Shown: piece by piece, positions 50,020-57,071 of the stretch | How positions within the stretch are numbered: position 1 is the first letter of the stretch | How the letters are laid out: each line of letters begins with the position of its first letter | Assembly: GCF_004363235.1 (NCBI RefSeq) | Contig: NZ_SNYW01000011.1 | Span: 124,001 to 188,000 of the forward strand | Source: Dongia mobilis | GTDB lineage: Bacteria; Pseudomonadota; Alphaproteobacteria; Dongiales; Dongiaceae | Length of the DNA stretch: 64,000 bases | Direction of reading: 5' to 3' | The notes under the pieces: model-generated | The model's database searches: none | What the model saw: only the letters and a program-made list of their open reading frames with translations | What the model was told of the DNA's origin: nothing | Made by a program: the position numbers and the translations under genes

Positions 50020-50697
50020 ATGTTCCTGACATCAGGTTGCGTCGGCCAGGCGTTTGCCCTCGGCCTGTTCTGCGCGGTTCTTGGCGGTTTCGTCTCGCCA
50101 TCCAGCGCACAATCAGGCATCGACTTTCACAGCGTCGTCACCCTTCAGGACATGCGCCAGTTGATCATGACGCAGTTTCCGCTGGGCACAGACCGCCAGA
50201 CCTTGCGCAATGCTTTCGTGGATGGCGGCAAGGCCACCTTGCGCGAACACCCCAGCCGCAAGGGGTCGGAGAAATACCTCTACGACATCAATCTCTGTCG
50301 CATTTATGTCTGGCGCTGGAACATCTCGGCCGATTTCGATGCCAACGGCCGCCTGCAGCAGGCCTATATCAACGGCTTTGCCGTCTTCCCCGACGGAATC
50401 ACCGTCCCGCCCGTCGCCCCCGATGCCGCCCACCAGGCGACCCAGAAGATCAGCGAGATGCAGCGGCCCCGGCCGGAGGCCGATCGCGGCGAGAAATCAC
50501 TGGCCTATATGCTGCTCGACCTCGACGGCAATCCGGCAACGATCGAGGACCAGTCGCTGCTCGGCACCGGCCCCAGCCGTGCCGACCCCGGCAATCTCGG
50601 CAAGACGGTCAATTACGACAACGTCGATCCCTGGCGCTCGATTTTCGATCCGGATGCGGCCGATTTCATTGCGCCCTATGCGGGCAACTGCCCCTGA
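50020..50697 (+). CDS. Secreted hypothetical protein
   Basis: From the ATG at 50020 a 225-residue protein with a signal-like N-terminus (hydrophobic AFALGLFCAVLGGF, cleavage near SSAQ). The mature part contains DMRQLIMTQFPLGTDRQTLR, a segment of the kind seen in small outer-membrane lipoprotein-like domains. A single cysteine sits in YDINLCRIYVWRW. The second half is rich in Pro/Asp. I do not recognise a family. An in-frame ATG at 49963 is possible but places the signal peptide internally. Confidence 0.7.
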   Translation: MFLTSGCVGQAFALGLFCAVLGGFVSPSSAQSGIDFHSVVTLQDMRQLIMTQFPLGTDRQTLRNAFVDGGKATLREHPSRKGSEKYLYDINLCRIYVWRWNISADFDANGRLQQAYINGFAVFPDGITVPPVAPDAAHQATQKISEMQRPRPEADRGEKSLAYMLLDLDGNPATIEDQSLLGTGPSRADPGNLGKTVNYDNVDPWRSIFDPDAADFIAPYAGNCP

Positions 50698-50714
50698 TCG
50701 CCTGTAGCTGAGAC

Positions 50715-52079
50715 CTAGATCGCGGCCTTCACCGCCGCGGCGAAGGCGCGGCCCGCTTCGATCTCGTCGGCGTGGCGGCCGTCCTGCACGACCCATTGGC
50801 CGCCGACCATCACATCCTTCACCATGCGGTTGAGGCCGGCGAACAGCCAGCGGCCGAGAATGTCGTCGCCCGCGATGTGGGCGAGCAGCGGATGCTGGCC
50901 ATCGAGCACCACCAGATCGGCGCGCTTGCCGGGGGCGATCGCCCCCATCTGCTGGCCCAGCGCCTGCGCGCCGCCATCGAGCGCCGCGCGATAGAGATAG
51001 CCGGCGACATGCTGGCCGGCCGGGCCATGCAAGCGGTTGCGCCGTTCGGCTTTCAGGCGCTGGCCGTATTCCAGCCAGCGCAATTCCTCGACGACGCTCA
51101 GTGAAACGTGGCTGTCGGAGCCAATGCCCCAGCGCCCGCCCTGATCGGCAAAAGCGATGGCGGGGAAGAAACCGTCACCGAGATTGGCCTCCGTCGTCGG
51201 GCAGAGGCCGGCAATGGCACGGCTCTTGACCATCGCCGCCACCTCGTCCGGTTCGGCATGTGTCGCATGGATCAGGCACCAGCGTGCATCGACGTCGACA
51301 TTTTCGTAGAGCCACTGGATCGGCCGCCGCCCGCTCCAGGCAAGGCAGTCATCGACTTCCTTTTGCTGCTCGGCGATATGAACATGGATCGGGCGGTCGT
51401 CACCGCTGCTGGCCAGCACGGCCTGGATTTCGTCCAGCGTCACCGCGCGCAGCGAGTGGAAGCAGAAGCCGAGGCGGCGGCCGGGTGCCCGGCAATCCCG
51501 GATCAGGCCTTCCTGCAGCTTAAGGTACTGGTCGGTCGTATGGATGAAACGGCGCTGGCCGTCGCTGGGGGCCTTGCCGCCGAAACCGCCATGCGCATAC
51601 ATCACCGGCAGCAGCGTGATGGCGATGCCGGTCGCCTCGGCCGCCGCGAGGACGCGCTGCGACATCTCGGTGGGGTCGGCATAGGGCCGGCCGTCAACGT
51701 CGTGATGCAGGTAATGGAATTCGGCCACCGCGGTATAGCCGCCCTTCAGCATGTCGATATAGAGGTAGCGCGCGATCGCCTCGACCTGGTCTGGGTCGAG
51801 GCGCCCGACCAGGCGGTACATCAGATCGCGCCAGGTCCAGAAGGAATCTTCCGGGTTGAGGGCGATTTCGGCGAGGCCGGCCATGGCGCGCTGGAAGGCG
51901 TGGGAATGCAAATTCGGCATGCCGGGGAGGACCGGGCCCTGGGCGATCTGGGCGTCCGGCGGCGCGGCGGTACCGGGGGTCACCCGGGTCACCATGCCCG
52001 CTGCATCGCATTCGATGAGGACCTCGTCGGCCCAGCCCTGCGGCAACAGGGCCTGGGCGGCATGGATGGCTTTGGGCAT
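50715..52079 (-). CDS. hutF: Formimidoylglutamate deiminase
   Basis: Converts N-formimino-L-glutamate to N-formyl-L-glutamate and ammonia; amidohydrolase fold, 454 residues from the ATG at 52079. The metal motif is NLHSHAFQRAMAGL (H58, H60); substrate and metal residues follow in HVHIAEQQKEVDDC, HATHAEPDE and GIGSDSHVSLSVVEELRW. GGGAAG upstream supports the ATG; an in-frame GTG five codons earlier is open. It is divergent from hutC, and the operator lies 18 bp upstream. Confidence 0.95.
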   Translation of the reverse strand: MPKAIHAAQALLPQGWADEVLIECDAAGMVTRVTPGTAAPPDAQIAQGPVLPGMPNLHSHAFQRAMAGLAEIALNPEDSFWTWRDLMYRLVGRLDPDQVEAIARYLYIDMLKGGYTAVAEFHYLHHDVDGRPYADPTEMSQRVLAAAEATGIAITLLPVMYAHGGFGGKAPSDGQRRFIHTTDQYLKLQEGLIRDCRAPGRRLGFCFHSLRAVTLDEIQAVLASSGDDRPIHVHIAEQQKEVDDCLAWSGRRPIQWLYENVDVDARWCLIHATHAEPDEVAAMVKSRAIAGLCPTTEANLGDGFFPAIAFADQGGRWGIGSDSHVSLSVVEELRWLEYGQRLKAERRNRLHGPAGQHVAGYLYRAALDGGAQALGQQMGAIAPGKRADLVVLDGQHPLLAHIAGDDILGRWLFAGLNRMVKDVMVGGQWVVQDGRHADEIEAGRAFAAAVKAAI

Positions 52080-52096
52080 GGTACTTCCCGGCACGC

Positions 52097-52116
52097 TGTC
52101 TATACAGGTATATCTA
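52097..52116. promoter_or_regulatory. HutC operator-like tandem site between hutF and hutC
   Basis: TGTCTATACA and GGTATATCTA lie head to tail. Read on the minus strand the first is TGTATAGACA, 9 of 10 bases of the palindrome before hutU. Together with the site at 43671-43690 this argues for one repressor controlling hutU-G, hutF and hutC itself. Confidence 0.6.
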
Positions 52117-52223
52117 TGTGGGATTCAGCTCGCCCTGTCGAGTCACGCTGTCGAGTGATGCTGGCGGATGGGGTAAAGCTGGCGCGCCACGTTTGCGGCA
52201 GAAACCCGAATCGCCAGAGACCG

Positions 52224-52943
52224 ATGAACCAGGAAATCATCCCCCACTACGAGCGTGTCAAACGCCTGATCGTCGAGCGCATCAAAGCCGGCACCTGGCG
52301 GCCGGGCGACCGCATTGCCTCCGAGGCGGAGCTGGTGAAGGCGCTGGGGGTGAGCCGCATGACGGTGAACCGGGCGCTCCGGGAAATGACCCTGGACGGG
52401 ACCCTTACCCGCGTCCAGGGGGTCGGCACTTTCGTCGCCGCCCAGAAGCCGCAGGCCGCCCTTTTTGAAGTGCGCAACATCGCCGAGGAAATCGCCGAGC
52501 GCGGCCATGAGCATGAGGCCGACGTGCTGAAGCTGGAGGCGCTGCCGGCGCCGGACGAGATTGCCCGGACTTTCGCCATGCGTGCCGGAACCCGGGTATT
52601 CCATTCCGTGCTTCTGCACCGCGAAAACGGCCTGCCCGTCCAGATCGAGGATCGCTATGTCGACCCGCGCGTTGCACCGGGATACCTGGAGCAGGATTTC
52701 ACCCGGCAGACCCCTTATGTCTACCTGACCCGGGTGGCGCCCATTTCGGAGGCCGAGCATGTGATCGAGGCAGTGCTGACAGCGCCCTGGGAGCGCAAGC
52801 ATCTGAAGATCGAGGCGAACGAGCCCTGCCTGCAGCTGACCCGCCGCACCTGGTCCGGCGGCAAGCCGGTCAGCCAGGTGCGTCTGCTCTACCCCGGCAG
52901 CCGCTATCGCCTCTCCGGGCGCATCGCGCCGAAATCAGGCTAG
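52224..52943 (+). CDS. hutC: Histidine utilisation repressor HutC (GntR/HutC family)
   Basis: A 239-residue regulator. The winged helix is at about 10-72 (IASEAELVKALGVSRMTVNR recognition region, then VQGVGTFVAAQ). A UTRA ligand domain from about residue 85 ends LTRRTWSGGKPVSQVRLLYP. Urocanate is the known inducer in the family. The ATG at 52224 is chosen by family N-terminus; the ribosome-binding site is weak. It ends in a 4-bp convergent overlap with the next gene. Confidence 0.94.
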   Translation: MNQEIIPHYERVKRLIVERIKAGTWRPGDRIASEAELVKALGVSRMTVNRALREMTLDGTLTRVQGVGTFVAAQKPQAALFEVRNIAEEIAERGHEHEADVLKLEALPAPDEIARTFAMRAGTRVFHSVLLHRENGLPVQIEDRYVDPRVAPGYLEQDFTRQTPYVYLTRVAPISEAEHVIEAVLTAPWERKHLKIEANEPCLQLTRRTWSGGKPVSQVRLLYPGSRYRLSGRIAPKSG

Positions 52944-53641
52944 GCGCGAATCACCAGCAGGGTCTGGCGGATGCCGTCCCGTTCACCCTCGATCAGCGGG
53001 GCAAAGCTGATATCCGCGTCGGGCGCCAGCTTTCGCGCCACCTTCTCGATCAGGCTCCGGGGGCTTGACCAGGCCAGGCCAGACAATTGCCGCCGTTCGG
53101 CGCTTTCGGGGAAATGCACCAGGGCGATACTGCCGGGCGAGAGCAGCGAAACGATGCTGCCGATATAGGAATCGAGCCGGGCCTCGGGGACCTTGGAGCA
53201 GACATGCCAGGACGCGACGAAGCGCGGCTTGTCGGCGCGGACCCTGGCCAGCGTTTCCGGGTTGATGACGCCAAGCTTGGGCGCCTTCTCGCGCACGAAA
53301 TCTGCGTCCATGCCCTGCAGGCCGAGTTCGTAGAATTCGGCGGTGATGTCGACACCCCAATACTTGCCGGGCTCGAGATAACCGATCAATGCCTCGCCGA
53401 GTCGCAGCGAGCCGCAGCCGTAATCCACCGCCACGTCACCGGGCTGCAGGCCATAGCGCTTCAGGAAGTCCAGCAACTCGGTCTGGGCGCGCACGGGGCG
53501 CGATTTCGGCCCGATGGCCGGATGTCCGGCGCCGCGAACTTTCCGCATCACCGCATGGACATAATAGTCCTCGTAAGGGGCAAACGGGTTGCGCAGGCGC
53601 CAGGAAAGATAGCGCTTGGTCCCACGCCACCAGCGCTTCAT
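52940..53641 (-). CDS. Class I SAM-dependent methyltransferase-like protein
   Basis: A 233-residue protein. The SAM motif I is GDVAVDYGCGSLRLGEALIG; the acidic end of strand 2 is in YWGVDITAEFYEL, and strand 4 reads RFVASWHVCSKV. The N-terminus is very basic (MKRWWRGTKRYLSWRLRN). Substrate is unknown. AAGGA seven bases before the ATG at 53641 decides the start over upstream ATGs. A weak promoter TTGGCT-N17-TAGGTT precedes it. Confidence 0.82.
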   Translation of the reverse strand: MKRWWRGTKRYLSWRLRNPFAPYEDYYVHAVMRKVRGAGHPAIGPKSRPVRAQTELLDFLKRYGLQPGDVAVDYGCGSLRLGEALIGYLEPGKYWGVDITAEFYELGLQGMDADFVREKAPKLGVINPETLARVRADKPRFVASWHVCSKVPEARLDSYIGSIVSLLSPGSIALVHFPESAERRQLSGLAWSSPRSLIEKVARKLAPDADISFAPLIEGERDGIRQTLLVIRA

Positions 53642-53749
53642 GTTGAATTCCTTGGACAAACTCACTCCCCTGGGATGTGCCGCCCGGCAGGCCAAATCGG
53701 CCGGGAACCTAAACAGTTTCATGCCCACAGCCAAGGACGAAAGCAGGCC

Positions 53750-53763
53750 TTTGCCGCGGCAAA
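53750..53763. repeat. 14-bp perfect palindrome upstream of the methyltransferase gene
   Basis: TTTGCCGCGGCAAA is fully self-complementary; a third copy of the half-site (TTGCCGC) follows at 53765. It is operator-like and lies between the CRP-type site and the methyltransferase gene. No matching regulator is known. Confidence 0.4.
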
Positions 53764-53816
53764 CTTGCCGCAGGGTCCGTGCCCCGGCCTGGTCGTCACC
53801 GGTGGGCCGGCGGCAA

Positions 53817-53832
53817 TGTGACCCGGATCACA
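53817..53832. promoter_or_regulatory. Perfect CRP-type palindrome
   Basis: TGTGA-CCCGGA-TCACA matches the CRP core consensus TGTGA-N6-TCACA exactly. Its centre (53824.5) lies 41.5 bp before the start point predicted from the -10-like TATGTT at 53854-53859, the class II activator position on the plus strand. CRP or another member of that family is implied; the sequence alone cannot say which. Confidence 0.7.
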
Positions 53833-53865
53833 GACGGCCGGCACGGGCGGTCCTATGTTTGCTCG

Positions 53866-53950
53866 CATGAAGCGGGGTTCACCCAACCGTCCCCATCCCC
53901 GCTTCAGATCGCGGGCGCCCGATGCCATCCCCATCGGGCGCCCGCATTCA
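53866..53950 (+). ncRNA. Candidate small RNA with two perfect hairpins
   Basis: Directly after the predicted start lies hairpin A, TGAAGCGGGG (53868-53877) pairing with CCCCGCTTCA (53897-53906). Four bases on is hairpin B, a 14-bp perfect stem (53911-53924 with 53932-53945) closing a CCATCCC loop. ATTCATT follows, a weak uridine tail. Both loops are C-rich and could pair with G-rich Shine-Dalgarno sequences (inference). No protein with a ribosome-binding site fits this stretch. The family is not one I recognise, and the 3' end is uncertain. Confidence 0.5.
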
Positions 53951-54013
53951 TTCCGGCCCCCTTCGATCCGGTCGCGACAAGCTGATCCCCGGGGCCGCAA
54001 GCCGCCAATTCGC

Positions 54014-54042
54014 TTGCCCCGCCCCCGCCCCGGGGCTAAAGA
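54014..54042 (+). promoter_or_regulatory. Candidate promoter of tRNA-Thr
   Basis: TTGCCC (54014-54019) and TAAAGA (54037-54042) are 17 bp apart, predicting a start about 8 nt before the mature tRNA. Confidence 0.35.
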
Positions 54043-54056
54043 AGCCGGGCTCTTTG

Positions 54057-54131
54057 GCCGGCATAGCACAGCGGTAGTGCAGCGGTTTTGTAAACCGAAG
54101 GTCGGGGGTTCAAATCCCTCTGCCGGCACCA
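54057..54131 (+). tRNA. tRNA-Thr (anticodon TGT)
   Basis: A 75-nt cloverleaf. Acceptor GCCGGCA pairs with TGCCGGC, discriminator A, encoded CCA; D-stem GCAC/GTGC; anticodon loop TTTGTAA (TGT); T-loop TTCAAAT. A T-run (54132-54136) follows the CCA. Confidence 0.96.
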
Positions 54132-54166
54132 TTTTTCAGGCCGCCCACAGCAGGGGATCCAGACTC

Positions 54167-55075
54167 TTGGACAATGTCGCCACTACATCCGGCCGCACTG
54201 AGTCGGTCCGGGTCAAGAATGAACAGGCGGTCTTTAACCATTATAATGCCGGCTGGTCCCGCTACCTTGCGGTCGCCGAGGCAGCCTATGCCGAGGAAGG
54301 GCAGAACCTCGCCCGCATCCTCAGCCGCTGCCTGGCCGAACGCGGCAACGCCCCGCGCAAGCAGCGCGGCAAGTACCGCCCGACGGTCGGCGGGGAACCG
54401 CTGTCGGATCGGGTCAACCAGGCAGCCCACCTCGCCTATTACGCGGCCGTCATGCTGGAGGAAATCCGCGCCCGCGTTCCGGCCAGTACCCAGCGCATCA
54501 TCGAGATGGGGTCCGGCTGGGGTGCCGTCATCACCGGCCTGTGGCTCGGCGGCGCGCCGCGGGATGCGGAATACTGGGCGCTTGAATACACCGATGCCGG
54601 CCAGGAAGTGACGAAACTCTTCGCCCGGGCCGAACCGCGCTTTCGCCTGCAGACCCGCCATTTCGACTACCACAAAGCGGATTTCTCGTACCTCACCGAG
54701 AAACTGGAGACGGTCGTCTACAGCACCTATTCGATCGAACAGATCACCTTCATCAAGGATGAATTGATCGACCGGATCATGGCCATTCCGGGCTTCACGC
54801 GTTGCGTCCACATCGAGCCCGTGGGCTGGCAGGTGGAACCGGATGCGATCATCATGAAACTCGACCGGCTGGCGAAAAAACTGGGCCTCAAGGCACTGAA
54901 CCAGGCGACGGCTTCGGCTCGGCGTTGCTGGCGCCATGGCAAGAACCGCAACCTGCTGGAGACCCTGCGGCGCTACGAGAAGGCGGGCAAGATCGTGATC
55001 GAGAAAATCGATCGCGACCTGGTCGCCAACGATCCGCTCAATCCCGGCACGCTGGTGGTGTGGCGGCGCGCTTGA
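54167..55075 (+). CDS. Class I SAM-dependent methyltransferase-like protein
   Basis: A 302-residue protein with motif I RIIEMGSGWGAVITGLWLGG, acidic strand-2 end YWALEYTDAGQE and a strand-4 region TVVYSTYSIEQITFI. The N-terminal third is helical (about 20-110). The product resembles no specific family I can name. No ATG lies near the natural start. TTG at 54167 with GGGGA nine bases upstream is the best choice, only 35 bp after tRNA-Thr, so the two may share a transcript. The open frame continues upstream through the tRNA, which is accidental. Confidence 0.72.
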   Translation: MDNVATTSGRTESVRVKNEQAVFNHYNAGWSRYLAVAEAAYAEEGQNLARILSRCLAERGNAPRKQRGKYRPTVGGEPLSDRVNQAAHLAYYAAVMLEEIRARVPASTQRIIEMGSGWGAVITGLWLGGAPRDAEYWALEYTDAGQEVTKLFARAEPRFRLQTRHFDYHKADFSYLTEKLETVVYSTYSIEQITFIKDELIDRIMAIPGFTRCVHIEPVGWQVEPDAIIMKLDRLAKKLGLKALNQATASARRCWRHGKNRNLLETLRRYEKAGKIVIEKIDRDLVANDPLNPGTLVVWRRA

Positions 55076-55084
55076 GCCGCTACC

Positions 55085-55882
55085 CTATTCCCAGTCGCTG
55101 AGGCCGTAATCTGCCAGCAGGGCGGCCAGCGAGCCGTCCGCCCGCATCGCCTCCATCTGCCGTTCAAGTGCCGCGGCCAGTTCCTCCGAATCGGGTCGCC
55201 TGGGGGAAAAAGCGATGTGCAGGGTCAGGGGCGCAAGGCATCCGGCGGTCTTGATTTCATCCGCCCGTCCCGCCTGCTTGGCGACGAACCGAATGACTGC
55301 CTCGCTGTCGAGAATGGCGTCGACGCGCCCGCGCAACAGCAGGCCGACATTCTTTTCCGCCCCCTCGTCATCGCGGCTGGCGACGACAGTCCCGCCGGGA
55401 CCGTCATGCGCGTCGACATAGGCATCGATCGGCCCCTCGTCATGGGTGTAGCCGGCGACGACGCCCAGCAGTACCTCGTTCAGCGAGGCAGGGCCGCGAT
55501 AGGCCCACATGCTGTCCCGTCGCACGAAGAAACAATCGTGGTCGCGTCCGAGCGGGACGCTCAGCACGAGGCCCTGCGACTCCAGCGGTGTCGCGCCGAT
55601 CACCGCGTCGATCCTGCCATCGGCCACTTCTTCAAGCGCACGGTCCCATGGCATCAGCTGGTAATCGGCCTCATGGCCGGCCGCAGCCAGCGCACGCGCC
55701 GCCAAATCCACCATGTAACCGGGGCGCGGATCTTCGGGCATGCAATTGTAGGGACACCAGTAATCGGCCCGCAAACGGATGGTGTCGGCAGGCGCCGCCG
55801 CCGGAAAGGCGGCAAGCAGCACGCCGGCGACCATCATGAGGCCGCACAATCCGGATCGACGCCGCATGTCCCGCCAATCCAT
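55085..55882 (-). CDS. Periplasmic solute-binding protein (family 3)
   Basis: A 265-residue protein of the amino-acid-type SBP_bac_3 family. A signal peptide (hydrophobic GLMMVAGVLLAAFPAAA) is followed by a start of fold DTIRLRADYWCPYNC. The typical segments PRPGYMVDLAARALAAAG, DGRIDAVIGATP and LLRGRVDAILDSEAVIRFVA come next. GGGAA eight bases before the ATG supports the start. No permease or ATPase is nearby, so it is an orphan binding protein or serves a signalling role. Confidence 0.85.
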   Translation of the reverse strand: MDWRDMRRRSGLCGLMMVAGVLLAAFPAAAPADTIRLRADYWCPYNCMPEDPRPGYMVDLAARALAAAGHEADYQLMPWDRALEEVADGRIDAVIGATPLESQGLVLSVPLGRDHDCFFVRRDSMWAYRGPASLNEVLLGVVAGYTHDEGPIDAYVDAHDGPGGTVVASRDDEGAEKNVGLLLRGRVDAILDSEAVIRFVAKQAGRADEIKTAGCLAPLTLHIAFSPRRPDSEELAAALERQMEAMRADGSLAALLADYGLSDWE

Positions 55883-55963
55883 CCGATCGTTTCCCGGTCA
55901 GACTCACCAGCCCTGCGTCATGATCGGCCGGTCAGCGGATCGCGTCAATCGAAGGCTGGATAT

Positions 55964-56197
55964 CTAGGGACGCCAGAAGGGTTTCTGTATCTCGTTTTCC
56001 GCCTCGCCGGGAGTGAGGCCGATATCCTTCAGCAGATGCGCGTCCATCCGGGCAAGAGCGCGGCGCACGCGCTGTCGCTCTGCCCAGAGAAACAGAAATT
56101 CTTGAAATTCAGCGATCCTGTCAGCAAACCAGCCCCAGCTGGTATTGGTATTGGCGCCGATTCCGCACTGCCGACCGGCCATGCCTGCCGTAACCAT
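55964..56197 (-). CDS. DUF1127 domain protein
   Basis: A 77-residue small protein whose last 40 residues form the DUF1127 motif: RALARMDAHLLKDIGLTPGE, then AENEIQKPFWRP. Such arginine-rich proteins are common in alphaproteobacteria; one, CcaF1 of Rhodobacter, binds RNA. GAGG seven bases before the ATG supports the start. Confidence 0.85.
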   Translation of the reverse strand: MVTAGMAGRQCGIGANTNTSWGWFADRIAEFQEFLFLWAERQRVRRALARMDAHLLKDIGLTPGEAENEIQKPFWRP

Positions 56198-56669
56198 TCT
56201 TGAACCTCATGCTTGGTGCCCAGCCGCGATCGGGCTGGCATCGATGCCGGTTTGTCGCCGGCGGCCGCGTGGGGGTTCACGGGGCGGAGGCACGCGCTGC
56301 TCGGCCCGTGGCGGGCCAAGACCAAGCCCGAAGCAACAAAAAGGGCGGCCGCCGCAACGAACCGCCCTTTTCAGTAAGGAATCTCGGGTGACCGTCCGCG
56401 CGGAGTTGTGACGCCCACCACAGCGAACCCACGGGATCGGGGGGGATGACTGTAAGGTTCGCGTCAGAAATGATATCAAACCGCCCCATGCATGCACTGG
56501 AAACCGGACGCACTCGCCGTCCCCTCACGAAATCGTGACCCGTGCCAGCTTCGTGCCGGGAACCCCCGCGGCCCGGCTCCGTTATGATCATCGCTGGCAG
56601 CCAAAGGGCGCAAGCCAAGCCTGCCAGGCCGGATTATCGAAACCGTTCGACGCACTGATTTTACTGGAA
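56198..56669. other. Intergenic region between DUF1127 and hemerythrin genes
   Basis: A 470-bp gap between diverging genes. It holds the DUF1127 ribosome-binding site, a 6-bp hairpin (CCAGCC/GGCTGG, 56220-56238) and the strong two-sided terminator described separately. No convincing open frame is present, so the terminator may close a small RNA or attenuate the DUF1127 leader. Confidence 0.5.
56338..56372. terminator. Two-sided intrinsic terminator without an adjacent gene end
   Basis: AAAAGGGCGG (56339-56348) pairs perfectly with CCGCCCTTTT (56362-56371). The T-run is five long on the minus strand and four on the plus strand. It works in either direction on paper, yet no annotated gene ends here. 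Confidence 0.75.
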
Positions 56670-57071
56670 ATGTACACACTCACGCCTGCAATGCTGACGG
56701 GCATCGCCCAGCTTGATGCCGAGCATCACGACCTTGTCGCTGCCATCAACCAGCTGCGGGCGGCGGAAGCAGACGGTACGGCCTCGGATTGTGGCAAGCA
56801 ATTGCGCCGGTTCCGCGATCTGCTCGCCACGCATTTCGAGAGCGAGGAAATCTATCTGCGCCTCCTGAACTACCCCTGGGCCGGCCATCATGCCGATCAC
56901 CACGGCAGTATCCTGACGATGCTGGACCAGTTGCAGGAGGCACTCCTGGGCGGCGAGCGCCAGCCGGGCGGGATCGCCGAGGAATGCTATAGTGAATTGC
57001 TCGGCACGGTCCTGACCATGGATCTGCGCTTCCTCAATTGGCACCAGGAGCTGCAATCCCGGTCGCGGTGA
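56670..57071 (+). CDS. Bacteriohemerythrin-like protein
   Basis: A 133-residue four-helix hemerythrin domain that would bind O2 or NO at a di-iron site. Ligand candidates are H19 (LDAEHHDLVAAIN), H55 and E59 (ATHFESEEIYL), H74 and H78 (AGHHADHHGS) and H125 (NWHQEL). The last Asp ligand of the usual HIxxxD motif is replaced by Ser130. Start is uncertain: the ATG at 56670 has no clear ribosome-binding site and a GTG at 56535 is open. Its last 38 bp overlap the LysR gene. Confidence 0.8.
   Translation: MYTLTPAMLTGIAQLDAEHHDLVAAINQLRAAEADGTASDCGKQLRRFRDLLATHFESEEIYLRLLNYPWAGHHADHHGSILTMLDQLQEALLGGERQPGGIAEECYSELLGTVLTMDLRFLNWHQELQSRSR

Noticed and set aside
49984-50100. Short frame beginning MPIIANCPKCGDH, like a zinc ribbon
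   Set aside because: Only one CxxC pair is present, and the rest is the shifted frame of the secreted protein at 50020.
53719-54132. Minus-strand frame starting MVPAEGFEPPTFGLQNR
   Set aside because: It is the antisense reading of tRNA-Thr, a well-known false protein start in bacterial databases.
53855-54166. Upstream extension of the methyltransferase frame
   Set aside because: It would read through the small-RNA candidate and the whole of tRNA-Thr; the product is basic low-complexity sequence.
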